64,000 bases of DNA from Parietaria judaica (lineage: Eukaryota > Streptophyta > Magnoliopsida > Rosales > Urticaceae): positions 8,922,001-8,986,000 of the forward strand of contig OX940864.1 in assembly GCA_954871525.1 (NCBI GenBank), read 5' to 3'. The position numbers and the translations under genes were made by a program. Each line of letters opens with the position of its first letter. The first letter of the stretch is position 1. The notes under the pieces were generated by a model. The model was given only the letters and a program-made list of their open reading frames with translations, made no database searches and was not told the origin of the DNA. This document shows positions 33,864 to 45,306 of the stretch, one piece after another.

Positions 33864-35347
33864 GGTATATAGCGCCTAAGACCAACAATTTCATAAGACT
33901 ATAGATACAACCACAGAGAAACCAAAGATCAACCATTTTCGTCTCCCTCTACGTTGTTAAATCAAATTCAAACAATATATTAGTGCAATCGTCTCATCCA
34001 CGCAAAAAAAAAAAAAAAAAACCACCATTTACTAGTCGAAGAAGCTAAGAAAAGCTTCGAGTTTAATCCCACCTCCAAAATTAGCCAAAGAAAACTCAAA
34101 GATGAAGAATCTCACAAATGATTCACTGCTGGAAGTATCGATTTCGTACAAAATGATTCTAAACATAATAAAAAAAAAAATTCAAGAAAACAATCGTCCT
34201 AAATTGCATTTTCTTACGCTTTCTGGGCAACCAAACAGTGAGCTCGAAGCTAGGGTTTTCAGACGCTAACAATAGGAGGAGATTCGAAAGCGAAGAGAAT
34301 CGAAAGGAAGCAAACGAGAGAAGATCGAGAGGTACCTTTGCGAAGAATCACATACACTACGCGACGATCGAATTCATGGAAGCTCGAGAGTTGGTCTGCG
34401 AATTTGGATTTGTTGTTTTGACAAATTTATATATTTATTTATTTATTTGGGGCAAAAAATATCTTGTGAAGAACACCAACACAACACCACATGAAATAAA
34501 ATGGAACATCACGTGCGTATCCACGTGTCACCTCAAGAAATTTGCGTTTTTATGCCCTCAGTTTTTACTTTTAGCAAAAATCTACCCTCAAGTTTCAAAA
34601 ACAATAAAAGAATACCCTCAAAGCATACTTTAGTTTTCTTTTTATACATTCTAATCAATTTGATTTTAAAGCACCCAAAGGCCAAAATTATCCTTACTAA
34701 TAATTTTTCGGAAATTCTTACCATGTAAATCTATGGTGTGAAAGAGGGAACGAATCGGCATTATGAAGAGAGGAGGGAACGGAAAAAAAGTAAATAATCG
34801 GGAGCATGTTTTTAATTTAATTAATTAAAAAGAGAAAATAAGCATAAAATATTATCAAATAATTTTTTAATTTTAATTTTTTAATTTGATGTTAGACTAT
34901 GGTATTGGATGTCAGACTTCACAGATACACAAAAACGTCTTTAAATTGTACTCATAAATACATTTAATTAAATTATACGTGTTTACATTGGTCTTCATAC
35001 TGAAAAATTCTATTGAAATAATACTCGCTAATGATAAAATTATATAACTGAAAAATTCTTTTAAGGTATCAATAAAAGCAGTTTGTAAAATTATTTTTAT
35101 CTTTAGGGCGCCAATAAATGAGATAATACTGAATTTTGCACCAAATTTTACATTTAAGCCTAAATATTTCGCTCTGGACTTTCTAATTGTAATCACATAT
35201 ATCAATATGGTAACACCGAGCTTAGTACCATTTTACTACCGTAATGCCGTAAATCGGCTCTAAATATCACAAAAACCGGACCGATTTGCAGTAACCGGCT
35301 CCAAAATCTCAAAATATCGACCAAATTTGCGGTAGTCAGGTCTTGCT
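33864..35347. other. leader of the RSRC2-like gene and AT-rich intergenic DNA
   Basis: 33864-34400 contains the probable 5' UTR and promoter, with an A run at 34003-34021. A donor-like GGTACC on the minus strand near 34330 may mark a 5' UTR intron. 34400-35200 is AT-rich and empty. 35215-35345 has degenerate CCG(G/A)-containing repeats (GCCGTAAATCGGCTC, GCAGTAACCGGCTCC). Confidence 0.45.
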
Positions 35348-38300
35348 TCATTGTGCTGAGTTAGTGTATCTCCGTACGACCATTTGTTGCACGAACTCCT
35401 CCAAATTCAGAACGTCGACGTTGTTGCCGTTTCTCACAGCCACGAGAACAGTCGTTGCTATGCCTGAAACAATTCCTGCAACCGAAATATTCAATCAACA
35501 ATCAAATAAAAAATGACCTAGTTTTACATAAATACCCTCCAATCTAGCCGGGTAGCGCAGAAATACCCCTCGGTCTCAGAGCCTTGGAGCTTAAGAGAAG
35601 AGGAAGCCTTGGAGCTTAAGATTGTGTTCATACCGTTATCCACGCCTGGAATTAGATTGATGTTCTTCTCGAGCTCAACGGGATTTTGTATCCCATTTGG
35701 AAAGCTGACAAAGACGGAGAAGTTTTCACTTTTCAGTATGATCAGGTTTCAAACATATTGGAGAAGGGGTATAATGAGGCGTCGATAATGTAATATGATA
35801 CCTTGCGTCAATAATCATATTTCCGAGATCGGTGATCACTGGACCTTCCTTTCCTGAGGCAGATCTGACTTCAGGCACTAATGAAGGCATTAACAATGAA
35901 GTCAGGCGAAGAACTTCAAAAGAAAAGGAAAACTTTTATTATACTTTATTTATTAAATGATATTTCTACTCTTATTAATTAAAGTTATTTTAGGGGTATT
36001 TTAAAATAAATATGGGAACTGGGTTTGTATATAGGCACCTAATTTAGGTTTAGCCGTCATGTTTTGTTTTAGTAGAATTTCCAATTGAACAAGGTTTCTC
36101 TTTGACTATCTATCGGGTCCTATCGCCTTTCTGATCCACCAAGACTAGTTTATAGCTATACTAAACTACTTCAAAACTCTCCGAAAATTCCCTTTCCACA
36201 GAAAAAATATATTTTTATTAATTAATTATACACTTTTTTTCTTTCTTTCTTTTCTAATAGATAATTTTTAGTGGGCTAACGAGGTACTCGTATAGCTGAT
36301 AAAGCCCGAGATCTCGATCTCGTAACGGGAGGCGGGAGCCATGTTTCTCGACTTCCGAACCACTTTTTAATCAAGCCAAGTCTCTCTATTCTAAAGAAAG
36401 ACTAAGCTAGCTAAGACTAAGAGAATATTTTGGTTCAAAGATCATTTGCATTGGAAAACGTGACCCTTTTCGAGGTAGACCAAATACAAACCAAGTTGAC
36501 TTCAATATGATATAAAAAAAAAATCACCAAAAAATGACATGCATGAAAAATCAAGTCTATTGTGCAATTTAAAACTCAGGCAAGACTTAGAGTGTCAAAA
36601 GTCGATCGTGTAGCTTGTTCTTCCCAAGCCCGTCACTCACACGGCCGAATTTCCGAGCCTGAGTTCAGGTTCCTTCTGTAGTAAGTCTTGCCACAGAAGG
36701 CATCCGTAACTAATAATAGCTTAGGGAAAATATATAGTAAGTGAACACTGACCTCCCCCAAGAGCTACGAGTCGCCTTAGAACAGGCGTTACAGCGATGG
36801 GAAGAACTTCAACCTAAAATGAATCTCGTCAGTGTTATAATAAAATTATACTAAATTACGATTACTTTCTACTAAATGTTTGCACAAATAGTCCGAGAAA
36901 GGCTATCGTTGTGATACTGCAACATAGAATTAGTTTCCCAGATTATTTAACTATTAGCTGGGCGTATAGGATGAGTGTTTCATAGTATTTTTATTTTATT
37001 TTAATATAGGGAATAAATTGCAAAAATATTGTTCATTTATTACTGGAATATATCAGAAAATTCCCACAATTTTCATATTAGGACATCATATCATGTAATC
37101 CACACCAAGTTCAAAGGAAACTAACCGCCACCGGAAATTTGCTACCGAGCCGATGAACAACCTTCGTATGGTCCGTCAATATGATGCACGTATCTGTCAT
37201 GGAATAAATTACCTGGTCCAAGAAAAACATAATTATAACTATTCTAGGTCTAATACAAAGAAAAGGGCAAAAAAGGGCATGTAGATAGATTCATGAAGAA
37301 ATTTTGGTTATATTCAACATACATGGTTAGGGTTTTTCTAATGTAGAAATTAATTAAGAATGTTTGAGATTATTCATTGGGTTCCTCTCAACTCGTAGCC
37401 AATTATTGATTCAATTTTATTTCGGGATTTTCGATGATAAAGCGCCCTTTGTTCGTAAATTTGGGTGAAATTCCAGTTGGAATCCTATTAAACTATTAAA
37501 AGTTTCTGAACAATCTACATAGAAATCAAATCTACCTTTTGTACTGTATGATCAGCTGAACTGACCTGTAAAGAAAAGAATTTAAGACCAATTCTTAATC
37601 ATGATATAAGTACAACAAAATATATAAGCTATTCGAGAAAAACTTGAACGGGCACGAGAATTCAACCTTCAAGATATTTTTAGCAAAGTCAACTTCATCG
37701 ACAACGTCAAATGCAATGTCGATACCACTGACATCATTCAGATCAACCTGAACTTGATGGGAAAAGAAAGGCATATATCAATACAGATTTATATTAAATA
37801 CCCAATAGTTATAAAGTGTATATTATTGACGTTAAAACCTTACAGTCGCAACACCAAACTGTCGAGCCACTCTTCTTGTTTCGTAATTTGTTCCTACTGC
37901 AACAATATCTTTCAGCTGCAAAATTGAAGTGATAAATTCGTTAGTAATCAAAATTATGCGCTTACAAATAAAAGGGTGCTCTAGTTTTTTATCGAGTTTT
38001 AATATTCGACAAAACAAACTCACAAGGAGATTCAAACCTTTCCTTCTTTTATAAGTTTCCCGAGCTCGCCAATGAGAAGAGAGAGTGTGCATCCACTATC
38101 CACGCCAATCACCATTCCAAATGTCACTAATCCCACAGCTTTCTTTGCAAGGGCACAGCTTAAAGCATCTTGGACTGCATAATAACCGATATAAATAATT
38201 TCATAAAATCATTTACTATCCACCCGGAAAAAGCATATTAAAAAATATACAATCTAAAGTCCGATAGTTTCTGAAATTGAACTAACGCATACGTAGACTA

Positions 38301-39465
38301 AAATCCTTATGATTTTAAATGTAATCTTTTCTGTCCATTATCGGGGCTAACTGCCAAACTTTAAAATCCTGGGTGAAATTAACCAAATGCAAGAACGTAC
38401 TTGGGTGTTTTGCACAATATCATTAAAGATACAATAATGATAGCATATAATAATTAAACAGATAATACTAATGTACTTCCGAGATTTGTCAATAAACATA
38501 TGTATTTTTAGAATATTCTCGGAAAAAAAATACTTGATAAGCACCTTATGAAGTAAATCAACTTCTTTCATCACTACTTGGTTTAGAGAGAGCTAAAACA
38601 TGATACCAATATTTTTTTTCATTTTTTTAACGGATTCTTGCTAGAGTGATTTCGGACTAGAACCTGAAGATGGTAATTAAGAAATAAGGTGATATCGAAA
38701 AGAAGAAATGGTTTGGTTTAACTTACAATCATGAAAAACTCCGTTGCGCTGAGGCAAAACATTTTCACTCGTCGAAGGGCCGTAGTTGTCATGTGGATAA
38801 TGATTGTAACCATTAGCCGATTGATTCGTATCGGAGACTCCTTCTGCTGTGGAATACGATCACAAAGCTATAGAGAAAAAGCAAAGAAAAAGCACGCCTC
38901 TGAACTTTCCAGAATTCAACTCTAATCAAACCGTTCGCCTTTCAGTGAAATCGTAATCCCGATTCTCACCTGAGCTCAAATTCTTTTTCTTCTCCCGTTT
39001 TCTCTGAATCCGAGGGCTCCAAACTTTCTTGCGTATGTTCCGTTGCACCATTCCCGGATTCAATTCATGGTTATGCTCAAGAACGACGTGGCAAACATAA
39101 ACCCGTACCTCAGATTCCACAGCAACGTTGATCTTGGCTTGGCAATTCGTTTTTGCAGATTGCCTCTTTGGGATTCCGTTTTTTGCATTTGCGGGGCGTA
39201 CTTTACCGGCATTAGAACAAGCAAGCGTGAAGTACTTAACTTTCCCGTCATCTCCACATCTCGAGCTTCTTCTGTAAATTCCAAATCCTGCATTTTGAGC
39301 GTACTTCGCATAATACTCCCGAACATCCTCTTCGGATGTGAAGGCCATTCCTTCAGTCGGCGGACCAGTTTGTTTGCCATCTAATGTTTTCAACCGACGA
39401 TCATCTACTTTGTCATATTCGTGTTTCTCGTTGCCAGAAGACATTTCAACATGATTTTCTTCCAT
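35348..39465 (-). CDS. fusion protein: FAR1 DNA-binding domain + ribose-5-phosphate isomerase A-like domain
   Basis: Exons (minus): 39465-38970, 38846-38727, 38174-38038, 37915-37844, 37747-37667, 37565-37536, 37212-37126, 36813-36753, 35877-35802, 35704-35634, 35475-35348. Every junction has GT-AG ends and matching phase, giving 452 aa. Residues 35-135 are a FAR1 domain (EGMAFTSEEDVREYYAKYA, GFGIYRRSS) with the WRKY-GCM1-type zinc ligands C83, C108, H131 and H133 (LEHNHELNPG). A basic KR-rich stretch follows at 143-162. Residues 206-445 resemble RpiA: KKAVGLVTFGMVIGVDSG (P-loop-like), DIAFDVVDEVD (Asp pair D289/D292), ILTDHTKVVHRLG, ITDLGNMIIDA, LIPGVDNGIVSG. The KGGGG loop is replaced by SSADH and the position of the catalytic Glu reads Gln (Q311). 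Enzyme activity is therefore doubtful. A 5' UTR intron (about 40082-39497) is likely. Confidence 0.85.
36236..36390. other. possible SINE-like or tRNA-derived segment in intron
   Basis: In the intron between exons 8 and 9 lies a GC-richer patch (GTGGGCTAACGAGGTACTCG, then GATCTCGATCTCGTAACGG). It vaguely recalls tRNA-derived promoter boxes, but no cloverleaf could be drawn. Noted only for its contrast with the AT-rich intron. Confidence 0.2.
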
Positions 39466-40670
39466 GGTCAAACCAGAATCATCTCCCAACCTTACAAAAT
39501 AAAGAACAATACGTTAGTTATCGAACTTCCGCTAGCAAAACGGTTCTTTGTGGCTTCTCAAACTCGACATTCTCCTTTGAAATAAATAAAAAAATAGACC
39601 CGATAACCCGACTTGCTTTCGGAGCTAAATTTCCAGCCACAATTACCGAAACTCACAAATATACTCTATCGAATAATCTAGCCAAATTATTCGGAAAAAC
39701 ACGGGCAGTAGTCCCTTCCAAATGTTTTAAAAACGTTCAAAATTTTGTACTTTTTTCAATTAAGGATTTTTCGCCCCCGGAATCGGTATCTTGGGTCCGT
39801 CCCCGATCTTGGCATACATTACACTAATCATATTTTATAATTTCTAACGAAATCGTTAGTATTCTTTACTTAAAACATTGAACAAAAGAGAGAGACTGCA
39901 GTTCAAGACAATTAAACCGAAACAATACGAGAAGATGCTGAATTCCACAGAAGATCATCAATTACGAACGATCAAGACTTATGTGATCATCGAACAAGTA
40001 TAATTCAAAGATAATTCAGAAACCTACGCGAAGATTCAAGACTTTTCCGTGTCACTGTTCGTCAGAAATTAGGCTTACCACGACCCGAGAGAATCGCTGA
40101 AAGAAATGTAGGAAGAGAAAACGAGAAGAGAGCTCCGAGAATCGAGAGGCAGAGAGATTCAAGGAAGCTGATTCGAAGCTGGGACCCACTAACACTCGTC
40201 TTTTATTTTTGTAAATAAAAGAAATTTATTTTATTTTTTATTATTGTTTAATTAAAGTAAAAGTATCAAAATTTTAGTCAACTAGAGAGGAGAGTACTCA
40301 AGCTCGTTTTGTGGTGGCCGAAGTGCCCAAATGAAACAAAGATGTGCGGTTAGACAATTTCGCCAAATATTTTGTCTCTTTGCCTGGGCATTGTAGTCTG
40401 TTTTGGCTTTACATTTATCAAATACACGTAGTTAAAAAGTAAAGTGACACATAACGGAGGTTTAACGGAAGAGATAACATTTCGACGAAACTATATGGTC
40501 ACACACTGTATTTTATTCGAGTAGTTCGTCCATCTGAAAAGGAATTTAAGTATTCTCTTTCCAATTAATTACAACTTGGCTACTTTTACCTTAATTAGTA
40601 AATAAGCTGGGGTGTAAACGCAAAGTGGTGTAAGAAGAAGGGGCAAAGTGAAAATAAAAGGAAATCTCAG
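39466..40670. promoter_or_regulatory. leader of the FAR1-RpiA gene and shared upstream region with the PPR array
   Basis: On the minus strand a probable non-coding first exon (about 40190-40083) ends CGTG|GTAAGCC. It splices to an acceptor TTTTGTAAG at about 39496, 31 bases before the ATG. From 40200 to 40670 is AT-rich DNA between this gene and the divergently oriented PPR gene. Confidence 0.55.
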
Positions 40671-40675
40671 CTGTC

Positions 40676-40684
40676 TAGGGTTTA
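40676..40684 (+). promoter_or_regulatory. telo-box (TAGGGTTTA) of PPR gene A
   Basis: It lies 90 bp before the ATG. The same box stands 81 and 63 bp before the ATGs of rps7 and PPR gene C. Telo-boxes (AAACCCTA) are frequent in plant genes for translation machinery. Confidence 0.7.
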
Positions 40685-40773
40685 AGCAAGAAATCACAGG
40701 GGTTTTAGCTTCGAATCTTCTCTCTCTGCCATTTCTGCTTGCTCGGAGCTTCTGGTTCAGCTCTCGTATCGCC

Positions 40774-43700
40774 ATGTGGGCTCTTCGTCGAGCCTCTCTT
40801 CCTCTCAGGTACTTCTTCACTCTCACTCCTTGAACGCTGCGTTTTGTGATTTTCGTCCTCTTCGCTTCGTTCCTTTGAAGTTAAAATCCGTGATCTTTCA
40901 GCTCTGTTTTCATCTTCCATTTCTAGTGTTATTATAGGTTGATTGGCTCAGTTTTGCCTGAGATTTCTTATGAATCCCTAATATTTGCTATGTCCGAGTA
41001 TTCAAAACAGTTCGTTGAGAGTTTTATGGGGTTACTGCACTCTGAAATTGTTGGTTGGTATTGACTTGAATCAATTGTGTGTGTGTATATTACTATTAGC
41101 TAAACTGGCTCATTATGAACTTTTTTCTCGGAATATTGCAACGCGGAATCAAGGTCCTTTTATGTTCTGCAATTTGCCTGGGATCACTTGAATGCTGCAA
41201 TCGGGGATTTCGTTATTGAGTTTTGCTGAATTAATTCAATTTGAAGTTTTTACTGAAGTATGTTTATACTTTGATGGTCAAATCTAAGTTGGACTGTATT
41301 ACTTGCTGGATTATGTCATGAACTATTTCAATGGCCGGACCGGATCGAAGTTTTATAATAATAATAATAGTAATAATAATTTTTGCTGTTTTTCTGTATT
41401 GAGTCGACATGAATTTAGCTGTGATGAAATTCTTACTTCTTATTCATTTTTATTTATTTCTTGGTTTCTTGTTGTATTGATACTCCAATTTTTTTTTTTT
41501 TTTTTTTTTTTATAATTAGGAATCGAGGACTTCGTATCCAAGGCTTTACTGCCTCTCTTCGTGATTTGGACCAACCATCACGTGCCCACAGCGGAGTCTC
41601 GGAATTTCCTGACATTTGTCCTTGTTCCAAAGGACATTATTGCCGAAAGCACGCTTCTTTAAACCTATTTATCCCTAGCCACGGCTTTTCTTCTCGAGCT
41701 GGTGCAAGTAAAAGCAAAGCCGGAGAAGAAGACAGTGACTCAGAGCGGGACGAATCATCTGACAATGAAATTACCGATAAAAAAAAGGCTGTTCGAGAAA
41801 GCGGTTCCGAAGATGGAAGTGAAGATGAGGATTTGTGTGAAGTTGATCTTGATGATAGCGAGACCTCTAAAACCGAGTTTGAGATATTGGACGCTGACGT
41901 GGATTTGGTACAGAAATCGCCTACCAAGAAGAGGATTTCTATTGCATTGGTCGATGAGATGATAGCTTCTCAAGGTCTATCCATCAAAGATGTTCTAAAA
42001 AAATGGGTCGAAGAAGGAAAAAAATTGGATCGTCCATTGATTTATGCCGCGATGCTTAATCTTCGTAGGTTGAGGATGTATGGACGCGCGTTACAGGTGA
42101 TTATTCCTCGTATCCCAATTTTTTAGTCAAATTTATTTTGTTCATCCCGTTTTTTTGTTACTATCCCAATAATTATCAGCTAATTTAGCTTATAAGCGGG
42201 TTTTAGTTTGAAATTTCACTGTCAATTATTTGAAACTGAGCTAGAAACAGAGAACTAGGCCCTTTTTATACATAACTCTGTCAATTTTTGTCTTCGATTT
42301 TCCGTTTTTGTTGCTGTTGCGAAGATTTTGAGTTTCTATATGATACAATATTTTGTTTAATTGGTTTTCAGAAGATAGAAAAATTGAAAGAGTTTGGTAT
42401 ATAATTATGGTTTTTTTTTTTTGGTATACGTATTTCGTTTTAAAATTCCATAAACTACCAAATATAATTATATAAATATTAATTTAATATTTTTTGGTTT
42501 TTATTTGTCAATTAAGAATCTTAGTTTGTATTGATCCTCATGATCTGAATTCGAAAGGAACAATTTTTCGGCTACACTTCCCTATTTTCACATTAGTGTA
42601 GAATGCATTATTTTTATTTTTATCATTATCTTGCTTTAAAAACACGTTTTGCAATTTTTTATTTATGCCATATAATGAGTTAATTGTAATCATAAATATT
42701 GTGTTGGCTTTGCAGTTCTCGGAATGGTTGGAAGAGAGTAAGCACATTGAATTCACTGAACGAGACTATGCTTCGCACGTTGACTTGATCTCTAAAGTGC
42801 GTGGCCTTCGTGCGGCGGAAATGTACGTGGATAGGATCTCAAAGCCATTCAGAGGCGAATTTGTTTATCGGACTCTTTTGGCCAATTGGGTTCAAGCCGA
42901 TAATTTGGTAAAAGCCGAAGAAATGTTCAACAAAATGAAAGATCTCGAATTTCCGGTCTCCGTTTTCACTTGCAACCAGTTGCTTCTTCTGTACAAAAGG
43001 GTTGACAAGAAGAAAATCCCAGACGTTCTGTTGTTGATGGAGAAGGAGAATCTGAAGCCCTCGCTTTTCACGTACAAAATACTGATTGACACAAAGGGAA
43101 GATCCAACGACATAGAGGGCATGGAAGCGATTTTGAAAACGATGAAAACGGAAGGCATTGAAGAGGATATGCACGTAAAGTCGATCGTGGCCGGTCACTA
43201 TGTTTATGCGGGGATGAGGGAGAAAGCTGAAGCGCTTCTCAAGGATATGGAAGGAGGCAACTTGAAAGAGAATCGCCAGATTACAGGTAAGTTTCTCAAA
43301 CTAGCAAGAACATATCCCGATATCCGGGTCGCTTTTATTCTAAATCAATTAGGGAAGAAGAGAGTTGCCGATTGCTCATTGAAAAACTTGGAGAAATTGA
43401 AACTAATTTTCAGTTTTTCTCTTGATTTTCTCTGCGCACTCGTTCTCACCAAGCAAAAAAATAAACCCACTAGTACCTTTAAATCTCTAGCTTAATTAGT
43501 AGTTATTATTGGTTTACATTTTGAAATGTCTTTACCTTCTCTCCCGGTTTGAGTATAGGCTTCAAGTACTGGTTTAGAAACTGGTACTTCGGGATAGAAA
43601 ATAAAAAATTGAGAACCGGGACTCGGAGTGGTTTTAACAAATCAGAAACTCCTATTTACGGTCGTGGTTTTATCACACTTTTTGTTTTTAAATATAAACA

Positions 43701-44720
43701 TAGGGTTATCAGTTTATGTTTGATTCTATGTTTTGAGAACTCGATTCGGATATTTCTTGAAATTTTGATTTAGCAAATGTCATTTGGAGTTAATTCCTTA
43801 ATTCTTAATTTATTTTCTTTATTGAAAACCGTTAAGTAATTGGCTTTAACAAAACCAGTATCAAATTTGGAAATCCTAGGCAAGCGGAACCAGGACTAAA
43901 ATACCCTTGCGATTTCCAGTCACGGTTTGAGCTCTACTAATTTTTATTGATTATAATTAATTAAGTTGGAAACAAAATTCATTAAAATTTAAACATTTCC
44001 ATAGACTTTATTAATCTCCATTGCTGTTTTTCAGGTAAGTTACTCGGACTCTATGCTGAGCTCGGCCAAGCTGACGAAGTGCGTAGGGTTTGGAATCACT
44101 GCAAGGCCAATAACCCCCGTGGCCGGGAGTTCTTATCTGCGGTCACAGCTTTCGGAAAGCTGAATGATATCGAAGAAGCCGAAACAATTTTTGAAGAGAT
44201 GCTAAACAACGTGAGATCCAATCCCACATCGCTACACTACAACTCGCTCCTCCAAGTCTATGCCGATAACAAGATGCTTGAAAAGGGGAAGAATCTTGCA
44301 AAGCGCATGATCGGAAGCGGTTGCAGAGTCGGCGCGTTGGCCTGGGATTCGCTCGTAAGGCTTTTTGTGGAGTCGGGCGAGCTGGAAAAAGCCGAGGCGG
44401 TTTTGAAAAGGGCTTCTAAGGAGAATCTCTCTCGGCCGATTCTGTTCCGGTCATACATGACTTTGATGGATCGGTATTCAAAGAAAGGCGACATTCACAA
44501 CACAGAGAAGGTTTTCTTGATGATGAGACAAGTGGGGTACCGTGCTCGGTTTAATCAGTTTCGGTCGCTTGTTATGGCGTACATGAACGCGAAGTCGCCG
44601 GCGTACGGGATGAGGGAGAGGATGAAGGCGGATAATATTTTCCCGAACAAGGACATGGTGGGCATGTTGGCTCGGGTCGACGCGTTCCGCAAGGTGGAGG
44701 AAATGGATTTTCTTGATTGA
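40774..44720 (+). CDS. mitochondrial P-class PPR protein, gene A (PPR596/At1g80270-like)
   Basis: Exons 40774-40808, 41520-42096, 42716-43286 and 44035-44720 give 622 aa with consistent phases. The N-terminus [12 protein letters not shown] is a basic, acid-free mitochondrial presequence and matches the start of the At1g80270-type family. Residues about 75-140 are strongly acidic (EEDSDSERDESSDNE, GSEDGSEDEDL). A helical segment, ALVDEMIASQGLSIKDVLKKWVEEGK, precedes about nine degenerate PPR motifs (for example FVYRTLLANWV, FTYKILIDTKG, LHYNSLLQVYADNKM, VFLMMRQVGYRARFNQF). It ends AFRKVEEMDFLD. Such proteins bind organellar RNA and act in its processing or editing; the target is unknown. Intron 3 is absent from paralogue C and its two ends carry a 14-bp near-duplicate. 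Confidence 0.95.
43287..44034 (+). repeat. intron 3 of PPR gene A, bounded by a duplicated splice-site sequence
   Basis: CAGGTAAGTTTCTC spans the donor (43284-43297) and CAGGTAAGTTACTC spans the acceptor (44032-44045). Paralogue C has uninterrupted coding sequence here. The interior includes a segment with GAACCGGGACTCGG and AAGCGGAACCAGGAC, reminiscent of decayed Ac-like hAT ends. Confidence 0.65.
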
Positions 44721-45217
44721 AAGAATGTTTTCTGTAAGATTGTGAGATTCTGACGACTTCTTCATTTTGTAAAATGTTGGAAATGCTTTGTCCACCATTG
44801 TTGAGTGGACTTTCTTTGAAGGGAAAACTTAATCTTGTTTTTATTTAAAGATGATTGTTTTCCATAGGAATACAAAAATATGGATATTCTCAATCTAATT
44901 TTTTGGTGGTAAAAGTTCTAATTTTTTTTTATATAAATTTTCTACTGTGAAATTTCATGTGGCTATATATGATTTGACCATGTTTTCGCTTCTATTATGT
45001 GGGGACCATGTGACGACAAGGTTGACTTATCGTGTCTTCGTTTTTACATTGCCCTACTATGTCATAACACGCAAAATTTCACGTCTTTAGATTTCCAATC
45101 AGTTCAATTTACAATTTGGTGAAGTAATGCGCTAATGTGAATAACCTTAGTTACTTTTGCCGCAGCTATCCCTATTTTTTTTTTAGTAACGGCAGATATC
45201 CCCAAGTGGGATTGAGT
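44721..45217. other. spacer between PPR gene A and rps7
   Basis: 3' UTR of PPR gene A followed by AT-rich promoter DNA of the rps7 unit. No other feature seen. Confidence 0.6.
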
Positions 45218-45226
45218 TAGGGTTTA
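45218..45226 (+). promoter_or_regulatory. telo-box (TAGGGTTTA) of nuclear rps7
   Basis: 81 bp before the rps7 ATG, in the same context (GTTAGGGTTTAA) as in the flanking PPR genes, supporting a duplicated promoter. Confidence 0.7.
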
Positions 45227-45306
45227 AAGTTAAAACCAGAGGTGCGTCAATGGTGGTCTCTCATTTCTACTCTTGAATCTTCCGATCTTATTCTCCGATC
45301 ACCACC

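Noticed and set aside
36236..36390. Possible tRNA gene
   Set aside because: No cloverleaf, no anticodon stem, no proper B box.
39043..39384. 113-aa plus-strand frame
   Set aside because: Antisense shadow of the FAR1 exon.
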